NCBI RefSeq assembly: GCF_021412585.1 | Contig: NZ_JAKCMI010000015.1 | Span: forward strand, 62,001-126,000 | Origin: Halomonas alkalisoli | GTDB taxonomy: Bacteria; Pseudomonadota; Gammaproteobacteria; Pseudomonadales; Halomonadaceae | Reading direction: 5' to 3' | Length of the DNA: 64,000 nt | Notes under the pieces: model-generated | Seen by the model: only the letters and a program-made list of their open reading frames with translations | The model's database searches: none | Told to the model about the DNA's origin: nothing | Made by a program: the position numbers and the translations under genes | Shown here: positions 18,417 through 27,963 of the stretch, piece after piece | Numbering within the stretch: the first letter of the stretch is position 1 | Layout: each line of letters starts with the position of its first letter

Positions 18417-18944
18417 GTGACCCAAGATCAACAAAGTGCCGAGGCCATCGGCCCTGGCCCAGAGGCCTGGCGAACCGCCCTGACCCGATTCGTCACATTC
18501 ATCCCGCATACCCGGGAGTTGGGACTCGAGGTGATCGGCGTGGTTCCTCCGGAAGTGACGATGCGGCTTCCCTGGCGTGACGAACTGCTCGGCGATACCA
18601 GCCGGGGGCTGGTGCATGGCGGCGTCCTCACCATGCTGCTGGATACCGTGTGCGGCTCGGCGGTGCTCTGCGGGCTGCCCTCGCCGGAGGTCTGCCCGAC
18701 GCTGGACCTGCGCGTCGACCATTACCGGCCGGCGGTGGCCGGTCTCCCCATCATGGCCAGTGCCCGTGTGCTCTCCGTGACCGAGTCGGTGGTCTTCACC
18801 GAAGGCACCCTATGGCAGGACCCCGAGCGCCCCGTCGCCCGTGGAATCGCCAATTTCATGCGTCTTGGGCCGCGCAACACGCCGCCAGGATTCAGCGAGG
18901 CGCTGTTCAGTGGAACAAATGACGGAGCGAACGGCCATGGTTGA
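18417..18944 (+). CDS. PaaI-type hotdog thioesterase (first of pair)
   Basis: A 175-residue hotdog-fold protein. The PaaI signature HGG occurs in RGLVHGGVLTMLLDTVCGSA at about residues 62-82, and the end strand ARGIANFMRLG is typical. It probably hydrolyses acyl-CoA or aryl-CoA thioesters. Translation starts at GTG 18417 after an AGGAG; the ATG two bases earlier is immediately out of frame. It overlaps the next gene by 8 bp, and that gene encodes a second thioesterase of the same fold, so the two may act as a heteromer or on related substrates (inference). Confidence 0.85.
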   Translation: MTQDQQSAEAIGPGPEAWRTALTRFVTFIPHTRELGLEVIGVVPPEVTMRLPWRDELLGDTSRGLVHGGVLTMLLDTVCGSAVLCGLPSPEVCPTLDLRVDHYRPAVAGLPIMASARVLSVTESVVFTEGTLWQDPERPVARGIANFMRLGPRNTPPGFSEALFSGTNDGANGHG

Positions 18945-19395
18945 CGACTTTCACGATGCCGCATGGCTGGAGAAGACCCGGGCCGAGGGCGACGTGGCCG
19001 CCTGGTTGGCGCGGGTGCCCTACGCCCGCTTCATTGATGTCTCCGCATCGCCCGACACCGAGGGCGACGGCATGGTCTTCCATCTCGAACCGCAGGCGCA
19101 CAACATCGGCAATATTCTGCTGCCGGCGATTCACGGCGGGGTGGTGGCCGCCTTCATGGAGACGGCAGGCACCCTCGACCTGATGCTTGCTGCCCGTGCT
19201 CCCCGGTTGCCACGCATCGTCGATTTCTCCATCGACTACCTCCGCGCTGCCCGTGCGATACCCACCCACGCCCGCTGTAGCCTGCTGCGAGAAGGCCGGC
19301 GCATGGCCAACGTTCAGGTCACGGCCTGGCAGGCGCGCGAGGAGGAGCCAATCGCCACGGCACGCCTGCACTTCGTCTTGAGCGCTTCGTCTTGA
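18937..19395 (+). CDS. PaaI-type hotdog thioesterase (second of pair)
   Basis: A 152-residue hotdog-fold thioesterase. LLPAIHGGVVAAFMETAGTL carries the HGG motif, and PRIVDFSIDYLRAARAIPTH is the conserved central strand. Start ATG at 18937 with GGAG upstream; the in-frame ATG at 18919 is also possible. Its start lies inside the 3' end of the preceding thioesterase gene, implying translational coupling. It is similar to but clearly diverged from its neighbour. Confidence 0.85.
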   Translation: MVDDFHDAAWLEKTRAEGDVAAWLARVPYARFIDVSASPDTEGDGMVFHLEPQAHNIGNILLPAIHGGVVAAFMETAGTLDLMLAARAPRLPRIVDFSIDYLRAARAIPTHARCSLLREGRRMANVQVTAWQAREEEPIATARLHFVLSASS

Positions 19396-19416
19396 GCATC
19401 GCGATAGAGAGCAGCG

Positions 19417-19444
19417 CTTGAAATTTCCGCCCCGGGCCCCATAT
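19417..19444 (+). promoter_or_regulatory. Sigma-32 heat-shock promoter of htpG
   Basis: CTTGAAA at 19417-19423, a 13-bp spacer and CCCCATAT at 19437-19444 match the sigma-32 consensus (CTTGAAA, then CCCCATNT) at every defined position. It lies 72 bp upstream of the htpG start codon. Confidence 0.85.
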
Positions 19445-19515
19445 CGCTGAACAGTTCTACACGCGCGGCGCCATGGCGGCGTCGCCGCTGGTTCAAGCCA
19501 TGAGGTAACCGATCC

Positions 19516-21420
19516 ATGTCCACCATCGCTCACGAGGAAACGCTCGGCTTCCAGACCGAGGTCAAGCAGCTGCTGCACCTGATGATCCACTCCCTCTATT
19601 CCAACCGGGAGATTTTTCTACGCGAGCTGATCTCCAACGCTGCCGACGCCTGCGACAAGCTGCGCTATGCGGCGTTGGATAACGATGCCCTCTATGAGGG
19701 CGACAGTGAACTGCGCATCGAGATCGAGCACGATCAAGAGGCCGGCACGGTCACGCTGCGCGACAACGGCATCGGCATGAACCGTGACGAGGTGATACAG
19801 AACCTGGGCACCATCGCGCGTAGCGGCACCGCCGAATTCCTCAAGCAGCTCTCCGGCGAGCAGCAGAAGGATGCCAGGCTGATCGGTCAGTTCGGGGTGG
19901 GCTTCTACTCCAGCTTCATCGTCGCCGACGAAGTCACGGTCCGTACCCGCAAGGCCGGCTCGGACAAGGCCGAGGGCGTCGAGTGGCGCTCCAGGGGCGA
20001 GGGCGAGTTCACCGTGGCCGATGTCGAGAGCGAACGTCACGGTACCGAGATCGTGCTGCACCTCAAGTCCGATGCCAAGGAGTTTGCCGACGACTTCCGC
20101 CTCAAGAGCCTGGTGCGCAAGTACTCCGACCATATCGAGGTGCCGGTGCGCATGCCCAGGGTCGAGACCGCCAAGGACGACGATGGCAAGGAAATCGAGG
20201 GCAGCGAGGTCACCACCTGGGAGACCGTCAACGAGGCCACCGCGCTCTGGTCCCGCCCCAAGGGCGAGATCTCCGACGACGAGTACAAGGCGTTCTACAA
20301 GCACGTGGCCCATGACTTCAGCGATCCACTGACCTGGAGCCACAACAAGGTCGAGGGCAAGCTCGAATATACCAGCCTGCTCTACGTGCCGGGGCGCGCC
20401 CCATTCGACCTCTTTGATCGCGATGGCTCCCGTGGCGTGAAGCTCTACGTGCAGCGCGTCTTCATCATGGACGACGCCGAGCAGTTCCTGCCGCTCTACC
20501 TGCGCTTCATCAAGGGGGTGCTCGATACCCGGGAGCTCTCTCTCAATGTCTCCCGCGAACTGCTGCAGCAGGACCCCAAGGTCGAGAAGATCAAGAGTGC
20601 GCTGACCAAGCGGGCGCTGGACATGCTCAAGAAGCTGGCCAAGGACAAGGAGGGCTACCAGACCTTCTGGAACACCTTCGGCACGGTGCTCAAGGAAGGG
20701 CCTGCGGAGGACTATGCCAACCGCGAGAAGATCGCCGGGCTACTGCGCTTCTCGACCACCCATACCGACAGTGCCACCCAGGACCAGTCGCTGGCCGACT
20801 ACGTCGAGCGCATGAAGGAAGGGCAGTCCAAGATCTTCTACATCGTGGCCGACAGCTTCAATGCGGCCAAGTCGAGCCCGCATCTGGAGATCTTCCGCAA
20901 GAAGGGAATCGAGGTACTGCTGCTCTCCGATCGCATCGACGAGTGGCTGATGAGCCACCTCACCGACTTCGACAGCAAGACCCTGGTCGACGTGGCCAAG
21001 GGCGATCTCGATCTCGGTGAGATCGAGGACGAGCAGGAGAAACAGGCCCAGGAGGAAACCGCCAAGGCCAAGGAGGCGCTGGTCAAGCGGGTCAAGGAGG
21101 CGCTGGGCGAGGAAGTCCAGGAAGTGAAGGTGACCCATCGCCTGATCGACTCCCCGGCCTGCGTGGTGCTGCCTGAGCACGAGATGGGCTTTCAGATGCG
21201 TCGCATCATGGAAGCCGCCGGGCAGAAAGTGCCGGAGGTCAAGCCGATCCTCGAGCTCAATCCGGAGCATGCCCTGGTCGACCGGCTCGAAGCGGCAGAG
21301 GGTGATCGTTTCGCTGACCTGGCGCGCATCCTGCTCGACCAGGCGATCATCGCCGAGGGCGGTCATCTCGACGACCCGGCGGCCTACGTCAAGCGGCTCA
21401 ATGCGCTGCTGACAGCCTGA
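19516..21420 (+). CDS. htpG: Molecular chaperone HtpG (Hsp90)
   Basis: A 634-residue ATP-dependent cytosolic chaperone, of normal HtpG length. The GHKL ATPase domain is clear: [20 protein letters not shown], the ATP-lid motif [13 protein letters not shown] and [14 protein letters not shown]. The middle domain has [20 protein letters not shown] and [11 protein letters not shown], and the C-terminal dimerisation domain starts around residue 525. The ATG at 19516 matches the family. It is preceded by a near-perfect sigma-32 promoter and followed by a strong hairpin, so it is a single-gene heat-shock unit. Confidence 0.98.
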   Translation: MSTIAHEETLGFQTEVKQLLHLMIHSLYSNREIFLRELISNAADACDKLRYAALDNDALYEGDSELRIEIEHDQEAGTVTLRDNGIGMNRDEVIQNLGTIARSGTAEFLKQLSGEQQKDARLIGQFGVGFYSSFIVADEVTVRTRKAGSDKAEGVEWRSRGEGEFTVADVESERHGTEIVLHLKSDAKEFADDFRLKSLVRKYSDHIEVPVRMPRVETAKDDDGKEIEGSEVTTWETVNEATALWSRPKGEISDDEYKAFYKHVAHDFSDPLTWSHNKVEGKLEYTSLLYVPGRAPFDLFDRDGSRGVKLYVQRVFIMDDAEQFLPLYLRFIKGVLDTRELSLNVSRELLQQDPKVEKIKSALTKRALDMLKKLAKDKEGYQTFWNTFGTVLKEGPAEDYANREKIAGLLRFSTTHTDSATQDQSLADYVERMKEGQSKIFYIVADSFNAAKSSPHLEIFRKKGIEVLLLSDRIDEWLMSHLTDFDSKTLVDVAKGDLDLGEIEDEQEKQAQEETAKAKEALVKRVKEALGEEVQEVKVTHRLIDSPACVVLPEHEMGFQMRRIMEAAGQKVPEVKPILELNPEHALVDRLEAAEGDRFADLARILLDQAIIAEGGHLDDPAAYVKRLNALLTA

Positions 21421-21455
21421 TTCCGCGGGGGCAATACCCCATCGATGGTCCACGC

Positions 21456-21481
21456 CACAGGCCGCCTTCGGGCGGCCTGTG
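21456..21481 (+). terminator. Terminator hairpin after htpG
   Basis: CACAGGCCGCC and GGCGGCCTGTG form a perfect 11-bp stem around the stable tetraloop TTCG, 36 bp after the htpG stop. The downstream T-run is weak (CGTGTTTGTGATT). Confidence 0.7.
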
Positions 21482-21695
21482 CGTGTTTGTGATTACGGCC
21501 AGACCGGCCCTTTACGTCAACGTCACACCCTGTTTTTTACCATTATTTCAGCCGGATAGTGCTACATTCAGTTGCTGTCGATCGACATCACGGCGGTTGT
21601 GCATTGCGGCATGGTCAGGTATGAATAGTGGGTTTGGCCTATCTGAATTGACCTACCTGAAACTGAAACTTCGACAACCATAAGGGAGATCCAAC

Positions 21696-23267
21696 GTGAA
21701 GATTGGTGCACCCAAGGAGCTCGCCAAGGGGGAGGCACGCGTCGCGCTGACCCCTGACAGTGCGCAGCTCATCCATAAGCTTGGACACGAATGCCTGATC
21801 GAATCCGGAGCCGGCGCCGCCGCCGGCTTCGATGACGATGCTTACCGCGCCGCCGGCGTCACCGTGGTGGAGAGCGCCGAGGCGCTCTGGCGCGAGGCCG
21901 AGGTGGTCATCAAGGTGCGCGAACCCAGCGACGCAGAAGCCGACCTGCTGCGGGAAGGCCAGACGCTGATCGCCTTCTTCTGGCCGGCGCAGAACGAGGC
22001 GCTGCTGGAGCGCTGCAAGGCCAGGGGCGCCACCGTGGTCGCCATGGACATGGTGCCGCGAATCTCCCGGGCCCAGAAGATGGATGCCCTGTCGTCCATG
22101 GCCAATATCGCCGGCTATCGGGCGGTGATCGAGGCGGGCAACAATTTCGGACGCTTCTTCACCGGCCAGGTGACCGCCGCCGGCAAGGTGCCGCCGGCCA
22201 AGGTGCTGGTCATCGGTGCCGGGGTGGCGGGTCTCGCCGCCATTGGTACCGCGGCGAGCCTCGGTGCGGTGGTACGCTCCTTCGACGTGCGTCCCGAAGT
22301 GGCCGAGCAGATCGAGTCCATGGGCGCCGAGTTCCTGTTCCTGGACTTCGAGGATTCCCAGGATGGCTCCGGTACCGGCGGCTATGCCGCGCCATCGAGT
22401 CCCGAGTTCCGTGAGAAGCAGCTGGCGCTGTTCCGTGAGCAGGCGCCGGACGTCGACATCGTCATCACCACGGCGTTGATCCCCGGCAAGCCCGCTCCCA
22501 AGCTGTGGCTGGAGGACATGGTCAAGGCCATGAAGCCGGGGTCGGTCATCGTCGACCTGGCCGCCGAGAAGGGCGGCAACTGCGATCTGACCCGCCCGGA
22601 CGAGAAGGTGGTCAGCGACAACGGCGTGACCATCGTCGGCTATACCGACTTCCCCTCGCGCATGGCGACCCAGTCGTCGCTGCTCTACGCCACCAATATT
22701 CGTCACATGCTCACCGACCTGACGCCGGGGAAGGATGGCGTGATCGTGCATGACATGGAAGACGACGTGATCCGCGGCGCGACGGTCACCCATCAGGGCG
22801 AGGTCACCTTCCCGCCGCCGCCGCCCAAGGTCAAGGCGATTGCCGCCGCCAAGCCCAAGCCCAAGGAGAAGGCGCCGACTCCGGAGGAGAAGAAGGCCGC
22901 GGAGCTTGCCACCTTCAAGGCCCAGACCAAGCGTCAGCTGACGCTGCTGGGCGTCGGGGGTGCACTGATGCTGGTGCTGGGCCAGGTGGCGCCGGTCTCC
23001 TTCATGCAACACTTCATCGTTTTCGTGCTGGCCTGCTTCGTCGGTTTCCAGGTGATCTGGAACGTCAGTCATTCGCTGCATACGCCGCTGATGGCGGTGA
23101 CCAATGCCATTTCCGGGATCATCATTCTCGGGGCGGTCCTGCAGATCGGATCGGGCAACTGGGTGGTGGTATTGCTTGCGGCGATCTCGGTACTGATCGC
23201 GACCATCAACATCGTGGGTGGCTTCCTGGTGACACGCCGGATGCTGGCCATGTTCCAGAAATCCTGA
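21696..23267 (+). CDS. pntA: NAD(P) transhydrogenase subunit alpha
   Basis: A 523-residue alpha subunit of the proton-translocating transhydrogenase, which makes NADPH from NADH using the proton gradient. The NAD-binding domain I covers about residues 1-380, with [20 protein letters not shown] and the Rossmann motif [21 protein letters not shown] Lys/Pro-rich linker follows (about 380-405). The C-terminal part has four transmembrane segments, as in the undivided E. coli PntA. ATG at 21696 follows AGGGAGA. The gene is 16 bp upstream of pntB and forms an operon with it. Confidence 0.97.
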   Translation: MKIGAPKELAKGEARVALTPDSAQLIHKLGHECLIESGAGAAAGFDDDAYRAAGVTVVESAEALWREAEVVIKVREPSDAEADLLREGQTLIAFFWPAQNEALLERCKARGATVVAMDMVPRISRAQKMDALSSMANIAGYRAVIEAGNNFGRFFTGQVTAAGKVPPAKVLVIGAGVAGLAAIGTAASLGAVVRSFDVRPEVAEQIESMGAEFLFLDFEDSQDGSGTGGYAAPSSPEFREKQLALFREQAPDVDIVITTALIPGKPAPKLWLEDMVKAMKPGSVIVDLAAEKGGNCDLTRPDEKVVSDNGVTIVGYTDFPSRMATQSSLLYATNIRHMLTDLTPGKDGVIVHDMEDDVIRGATVTHQGEVTFPPPPPKVKAIAAAKPKPKEKAPTPEEKKAAELATFKAQTKRQLTLLGVGGALMLVLGQVAPVSFMQHFIVFVLACFVGFQVIWNVSHSLHTPLMAVTNAISGIIILGAVLQIGSGNWVVVLLAAISVLIATINIVGGFLVTRRMLAMFQKS

Positions 23268-23283
23268 GCGGCGGAGTAACGAC

Positions 23284-24729
23284 ATGTTGGGTCAAGGTTT
23301 TGTTTCTGCCGCAGCCATTGCGGCAAGCGTGCTCTTTATCCTCTCCCTGGGGGGGTTGAGCAATCAGGAAAAGGCCAAGCGCGCGGTCTGGTACGGCATC
23401 GTGGGCATGGCCGTGGCGGTGTTCTTCACCGCTTTCGGCCCCGGGATCGGTGGTTACTGGTGGATGATCCCGATGATCATCATCGGCTCGGTGATCGGCT
23501 GGTACGTGGCCAGTCGGGTGGCCATGACCGAGATGCCCCAGCTGGTGGCGGCGCTGCACTCCTTCGTCGGCCTGGCTGCGGTGTTCGTTGCCTGGAATGC
23601 CGACCTCGAGCGCCGTCGCGTGTTGGCCGCCCAGGCTCTGGGCGCGGGACAGCAGGAGTTCTCGGCCTTTGCCGCACTGGTGGCCACCAAGGCCCCCGAC
23701 GAGCTGATGTTCCTGCAGATCGAAGTGGTATTCGCCATCTTCATCGGGGCCGTCACCTTTACCGGTTCGGTCATCGCCTTCGGCAAGCTGGCCGGCAAGG
23801 TGGACGGCAAGCCCAACCAGCTTCCCGGTGGGCACATGCTCAACGCCGGGGCGGTAGCGCTGAGCCTGGTGCTGGCGATCGCCTATATCAGCGGGGCCGG
23901 CTTCTGGACGCTGATCATTCTGGCGTTGCTCGCCTTCTTCATCGGCTGGCACCTGATCATGGGCATCGGCGGCGCCGACATGCCGGTGGTGGTGTCGATG
24001 CTCAACAGCTACTCGGGCTGGGCAGCGGCGGCGATCGGCTTCACGCTCTCCAACGATCTGCTGATCGTGACGGGTGCGCTGGTGGGCTCCTCCGGTGCCA
24101 TCCTCTCCTACATCATGTGCAAGGCGATGAATCGCAACTTCGTCAGCGTCATCCTGGGTGGCTTCGGTGGCGTCCAGAGCGGCGTTGCGGCCGAGATCGA
24201 GGGCGAGCAGGTGGCCATCGATGCCGGCGGCGTGGCCAGCGCGCTGAACAACGCCAACAGCGTGGTCATCGTGCCGGGCTACGGCATGGCGGTGGCCCAG
24301 GCCCAGAACGCGGTGAGCGAACTGGTACGCAAGCTGCGCTCGGCAGGCAAGGAGGTGCGTTTCGCCATCCACCCGGTGGCCGGGCGCCTGCCGGGACACA
24401 TGAACGTGCTGCTGGCCGAGGCCAGGGTGCCCTACGATATCGTGCTGGAAATGGACGAGATCAACGACGATTTCCCCAAGACCGACGTGGCGATCGTCAT
24501 TGGCTCCAACGATATCGTCAACCCTGCCGCCCAGGACGACCCCAACAGCCCCATCGCCGGCATGCCGGTGCTTGAGGTCTGGAAGTCCTCGGTCGTCTTC
24601 GTCTGCAAGCGTGGCCAGGGCACGGGCTATTCGGGCATCGAGAACCCGCTCTTCTACAAGGAGAACACGCGGATGTTCTATGGCGATGCGCGAGAGAGCA
24701 TCGATTCGCTGCTGTCCTTGATCGACTGA
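23284..24729 (+). CDS. pntB: NAD(P) transhydrogenase subunit beta
   Basis: A 481-residue beta subunit with about nine transmembrane segments in residues 1-270. These include [20 protein letters not shown] and the conserved [17 protein letters not shown]. The NADP-binding domain III follows, with [13 protein letters not shown] (the atypical nucleotide loop) and [19 protein letters not shown]. It couples hydride transfer to proton translocation with PntA. Length and motifs are standard. Two hairpins follow the stop codon, the second with a T-run. Confidence 0.97.
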   Translation: MLGQGFVSAAAIAASVLFILSLGGLSNQEKAKRAVWYGIVGMAVAVFFTAFGPGIGGYWWMIPMIIIGSVIGWYVASRVAMTEMPQLVAALHSFVGLAAVFVAWNADLERRRVLAAQALGAGQQEFSAFAALVATKAPDELMFLQIEVVFAIFIGAVTFTGSVIAFGKLAGKVDGKPNQLPGGHMLNAGAVALSLVLAIAYISGAGFWTLIILALLAFFIGWHLIMGIGGADMPVVVSMLNSYSGWAAAAIGFTLSNDLLIVTGALVGSSGAILSYIMCKAMNRNFVSVILGGFGGVQSGVAAEIEGEQVAIDAGGVASALNNANSVVIVPGYGMAVAQAQNAVSELVRKLRSAGKEVRFAIHPVAGRLPGHMNVLLAEARVPYDIVLEMDEINDDFPKTDVAIVIGSNDIVNPAAQDDPNSPIAGMPVLEVWKSSVVFVCKRGQGTGYSGIENPLFYKENTRMFYGDARESIDSLLSLID

Positions 24730-24740
24730 GGCGATATCGC

Positions 24741-24804
24741 CCGGGCCGGCATCGCCGGCCCGGTGCTATGCTAGGCATCAGGCGCCCCCGAAGGGGGCGC
24801 TTTT
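24741..24804 (+). terminator. Double hairpin terminator after pntAB
   Basis: The first hairpin, CCGGGCCGGC / GCCGGCCCGG (24741-24763), lacks a T-run. The second, GCGCCCCC-GAA-GGGGGCGC (24782-24800), is followed by TTTTCG. Together they separate pntB from gpsA. Confidence 0.8.
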
Positions 24805-24845
24805 CGTTACACTCTTCTCTCTACCCGACCTTTTCAGGGGTGAAC

Positions 24846-25961
24846 ATGTCCGATGATCCCATGCGGGTGGCGGTGTTGGGCGGGGGCAGTTTCGGTACTG
24901 CGCTTGCCAGCATTGCTGCCGACAACGGGGCAGAAGTGTGTCAGTGGCTACGCGACGTCGATCTGGTGGAACAGATCAACCGTGAACACCGAAACGGCCG
25001 CTACCTGCCCGACTTTGCCATCAACCCGGCGGTCAAGGCATCGAGTGATATGCAGGCAGTGCTCGAGCGGGCGGAACTGGTGCTGGTGGCGATTCCCTCC
25101 AAGGCCTTTCGTGACGTCGTGCGACAGGCACGCCCCTGGCTTCGCTCCGACCAGATCCTGGTGAGTACTACCAAGGGTATTCAGGAGGAGGGCTTCAAGC
25201 TGATGAGCCAGATCCTCCAGGAGGAGACGGGCTTCACCCATATCGGCGTGATTTCGGGCCCCAACCTGGCCTCTGAAATCGCCCAGAAACAGCTCACCGC
25301 CACGGTAGTGGCCAGCGACGACCCGCTGACTCGCACTCGGGTGCAGCAGGCGCTGAGCTGTGACTACTTCCGGGTCTATGCCAGCAACGACCGCTACGGC
25401 GTTGAGCTGGGCGGGGCGCTCAAGAACATCTATGCGATCGCCGCCGGCATGGCCGCCGCGCTGGGCATGGGCGAGAACACTCGCAGCATGCTGATGACCC
25501 GGGCGCTGGCCGAGATGGGGCGCTTTGCGGTGGACCAGGGGGCCAACCCCATGACGTTTCTCGGGCTTGCCGGCGTCGGCGACCTGATCGTCACCTGCTC
25601 GTCGGACCTGTCGCGCAACTACCGAGTCGGCTATGCGCTGGGCCAGGGCAAAACCCTCGATGACGCAGTGGCGGCCCTGGGCCAGGTGGCCGAGGGGGTC
25701 AACACGGTGCGCCTGGTGCGCGACAAGGCCCGTGAGGCCGGTGTCTACATGCCGCTGGCCGAAGGGCTCTACCAGGTGCTGTTCCAGGGCGTGCCGGCAC
25801 GGGAAATGGCGCGCATGCTGATGCGGGGGGAGCAGAGCAGCGATGTGGAATTCCTGCTCTCACGGGAAGACGTGCAGCGGGCCCACCGGCGGGTCGAGGC
25901 CGCCGACGACCAGCCGGACGCCAGCAGGCATGGGAGCGGGCAACATGGGAGTGGGCAATGA
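24846..25961 (+). CDS. gpsA: NAD(P)-dependent glycerol-3-phosphate dehydrogenase
   Basis: A 371-residue cytosolic enzyme that reduces dihydroxyacetone phosphate to sn-glycerol 3-phosphate for phospholipid synthesis. The N-terminal Rossmann motif is [60 protein letters not shown] and the catalytic-lysine segment [20 protein letters not shown] follow. It is about 30 residues longer than typical GpsA because of a polar tail ending in two HGSGQ units, encoded by a 15-bp tandem duplication. The ATG at 24846 is chosen by family fit and AGGGG upstream. Its stop overlaps the sixA start (ATGA). Confidence 0.97.
   Translation: MSDDPMRVAVLGGGSFGTALASIAADNGAEVCQWLRDVDLVEQINREHRNGRYLPDFAINPAVKASSDMQAVLERAELVLVAIPSKAFRDVVRQARPWLRSDQILVSTTKGIQEEGFKLMSQILQEETGFTHIGVISGPNLASEIAQKQLTATVVASDDPLTRTRVQQALSCDYFRVYASNDRYGVELGGALKNIYAIAAGMAAALGMGENTRSMLMTRALAEMGRFAVDQGANPMTFLGLAGVGDLIVTCSSDLSRNYRVGYALGQGKTLDDAVAALGQVAEGVNTVRLVRDKAREAGVYMPLAEGLYQVLFQGVPAREMARMLMRGEQSSDVEFLLSREDVQRAHRRVEAADDQPDASRHGSGQHGSGQ
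25929..25958 (+). repeat. 15-bp tandem duplication at the gpsA / sixA junction
   Basis: CATGGGAGCGGGCAA at 25929-25943 is followed directly by CATGGGAGTGGGCAA at 25944-25958, one base different. It adds [10 protein letters not shown] to the end of GpsA. The second copy supplies the GGAG that precedes the sixA start. Confidence 0.9.
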
Positions 25962-26449
25962 GTAAGCGCTTGCTGATCATGCGCCATGGTGAGGCCGGCC
26001 CGGGCAGCGTCGATGCCGAGCGCACGCTCACCGCTCGCGGCCATGCCGAAGCCGCGCGCATGGCCGACTGGCTGCAGTATCAGGAACTGGATGAGGCGCG
26101 AATCCTCGCCAGTCCCTATGTGCGTGCCCGGCAGACGGCAGAGCATGTGGCGGCCAGCCTGGAGCGCGAGGTCGAGACCCTGGCCATCGCCACGCCGGAC
26201 GACCCTCCCGAGGCCGTGAGTGACTGGCTGCTGGAGCAGACCGACCGAGGGCCGTTGGTGCTGGTCAGCCATATGCCGCTGGTGGGCGCCTTGACAGGGC
26301 TTCTGGTCGAGGGGCGAAGTGACCGCGGTCTGGGCTTTCCCACGGCGGCCGTGGCCGAGCTCGAGGCCGAGGTGTGGGCGGCGGGCTGCGCCAGGCTGCT
26401 GCGCTTCATGGCGCCGAACGACGTTACCTGGCCAGATGAGCGGCCCTGA
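25958..26449 (+). CDS. sixA: Phosphohistidine phosphatase SixA
   Basis: A 163-residue phosphatase of the histidine-phosphatase (phosphoglycerate-mutase-like) superfamily. [17 protein letters not shown] contains the catalytic RHGEA motif, [13 protein letters not shown] gives the second Arg, and [13 protein letters not shown] gives the second catalytic His. In E. coli SixA dephosphorylates phosphohistidine on phosphotransfer proteins. It starts at ATG 25958 within the 4-bp overlap with gpsA, so it is translationally coupled to it. Confidence 0.93.
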   Translation: MSKRLLIMRHGEAGPGSVDAERTLTARGHAEAARMADWLQYQELDEARILASPYVRARQTAEHVAASLEREVETLAIATPDDPPEAVSDWLLEQTDRGPLVLVSHMPLVGALTGLLVEGRSDRGLGFPTAAVAELEAEVWAAGCARLLRFMAPNDVTWPDERP

Positions 26450-26466
26450 ATCAATGGAGAACTGCC

Positions 26467-26775
26467 ATGACTTTCGTCGTCAACAATCGCGTCTTCGTCA
26501 ACCCCGGCCATGAGGGGGCATTCGAAGCGCGCTTTCGCGCCCGGGCCGGCGAAATCGACAAGCAGCCAGGCTTTCTGGCCATGCGTGTGCTTCGGCCATT
26601 GGGCAATCAGGCCCCCTATGTGGTGGAGACCGAGTGGGAGAGCCAGGAAGCCTTTCACGCCTGGGTCGGCGGCGATGACTTCAAGCGCGCCCACGCCAAC
26701 CCCATGCCCAGGGACGCCGTCGGCGAGGGCGGCGGGCTCGAGCAGTTCGAGGTGGTGATCCGCAGCGGTGGCTAG
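26467..26775 (+). CDS. ABM-domain protein (IsdG-like monooxygenase family)
   Basis: A 102-residue protein consisting of one antibiotic-biosynthesis-monooxygenase (dimeric ferredoxin-like) domain. FVVNNRVFVNPGHEGAFEAR and PGFLAMRVLRPLGNQAPYVV are followed by the typical WESQEAFHAWVGGDDFKRAH. Some relatives degrade haem (IsdG/HmoB); others are quinol monooxygenases. The substrate here cannot be fixed. It is the third gene of the gpsA-sixA run, 17 bp after sixA, and ends 16 bp before the convergent AEC carrier gene. Confidence 0.85.
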   Translation: MTFVVNNRVFVNPGHEGAFEARFRARAGEIDKQPGFLAMRVLRPLGNQAPYVVETEWESQEAFHAWVGGDDFKRAHANPMPRDAVGEGGGLEQFEVVIRSGG

Positions 26776-26791
26776 ACGATGACGGCAACGC

Positions 26792-27739
26792 TTAGATCAG
26801 CCCGGCGAGACGCAGGCCAAACACCCCCAGCGTGATGGTCACGCTCGCCATCAGCGTAGTGAGGGCGATGATGTTGGCGGTCAGCACGGCGTTGCCGCCC
26901 ATCGCCTTGGCCATCACGAAGGCGGCCGCCGCCGTGGGGCTGGCGAAGAACAGGAAGAGCACACCGAGCTCGCGCCCCTGGAAGCCGACCAGCCAGGCGG
27001 CACTGGTGGCCAGTATCGGTATCGTGATCATCTTCATCAGGCTGGCGCCGGTGGCCAGGCGCCCCGATGCCCGGATCGAGCCCAGGGAGAGGGTGGCGCC
27101 GATACAGATCAGCGCCAGGGGCAGGGTCAACGAGGCAAAATACTCCCCTGAGGTCATCAGCCAGCCGGGAAGGCGCAGTTCTAGGGCGGCCACCGGCACC
27201 GCCACTACCACGGCCAGAATCAGCGGATTGTGTGCGATGTGCGAGGCGATACTGCGCCAGTTGGTGCGCTGATGGGGCTGGTAGGCGGCCAGGGCAATCA
27301 CCGAAAAGGCGTTGTAGGTGAGAATCACCACGCCGAGCAACAGGCCTCCGGCAGACAGGCCATAGTCACCGTACATGCCCGCGGCAAGGGCCAGCCCGAC
27401 GATGCCGCAGTTGCCGCGGAAGGCGCCCTGGACATAGACGCCACGGTCGGCATGAGGCACCCGCAGGATCGCCCAGCCCCAGCTGAACAGGAAATTGCCC
27501 AGGGTGGCCAGGGCGAAGAAGCCGAGCAGCAGCGGGTTCAGGGTGGCGTCCAGGTCGGCCTTGATGATGCTGAGAAAGATCAGCATCGGCATGGTGCCCT
27601 TGAACACCAGTAGCGAAGCGGTATTGATGAAGGGCTGATCGATCCAGCCGGCACGCTTCAGGCCCAGGCCGATGAAGACCATGACGAAGACCGGCAGCGT
27701 GACTTCCAGGGTGCCGAAGAAGACATCGACGAGCTCCAT
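26792..27739 (-). CDS. AEC family (auxin efflux carrier-like) transporter
   Basis: A 315-residue inner-membrane secondary carrier with about ten hydrophobic segments. The N-terminal half has LPVFVMVFIGLGLKRAGWID and GAFRGNCGIVGLALAAGMYG. The C-terminal repeat has SLTLPLALICIGATLSLGSI and FFASPTAAAAFVMAKAMGGN, the family signature before the last helices. AEC proteins move organic acids such as malate or malonate; the substrate here is unknown. ATG at 27739 directly abuts the stop codon of a 33-residue upstream ORF. Confidence 0.92.
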   Translation of the reverse strand: MELVDVFFGTLEVTLPVFVMVFIGLGLKRAGWIDQPFINTASLLVFKGTMPMLIFLSIIKADLDATLNPLLLGFFALATLGNFLFSWGWAILRVPHADRGVYVQGAFRGNCGIVGLALAAGMYGDYGLSAGGLLLGVVILTYNAFSVIALAAYQPHQRTNWRSIASHIAHNPLILAVVVAVPVAALELRLPGWLMTSGEYFASLTLPLALICIGATLSLGSIRASGRLATGASLMKMITIPILATSAAWLVGFQGRELGVLFLFFASPTAAAAFVMAKAMGGNAVLTANIIALTTLMASVTITLGVFGLRLAGLI

Positions 27740-27841
27740 TCAGCGAGCCAGCCACAGGCCGATCGTCACGGCGGCGATCACGGTGATCCAGAAGAGACGG
27801 TTACGGATTCGGGTATCACGCGGGGGACGCGGCGCTGACAT
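27740..27841 (-). CDS. 33-residue putative membrane peptide upstream of the AEC carrier
   Basis: A short frame encoding MSAPRPPRDTRIRNRLFWIT and ending IGLWLAR. It has a basic, polar N-terminus followed by a single hydrophobic helix (about residues 18-31). Start ATG at 27841 has GGAG seven bases upstream, and its TGA is immediately followed by the ATG of the AEC gene with no gap, so the two should be translationally coupled. It resembles known single-helix accessory peptides of transporters; no family is recognised. Confidence 0.55.
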   Translation of the reverse strand: MSAPRPPRDTRIRNRLFWITVIAAVTIGLWLAR

Positions 27842-27963
27842 GGGGAGACTCCGATTGAGCTTGGGTGTCGGGGAGCCGATGGGTTCGACTTGGCGAAACA
27901 GGGTAAACCCGTTAGCCTGCTATCGCCACAGACTTTACGTCTTGCTTGACACTGGATTCCACC

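Noticed and set aside
21639-23285. A 548-codon open frame antisense to pntA
   Set aside because: Shadow frame produced by high-GC codon usage; no domain, His/Asp/Gly-rich nonsense composition, and pntA on the other strand is certain.
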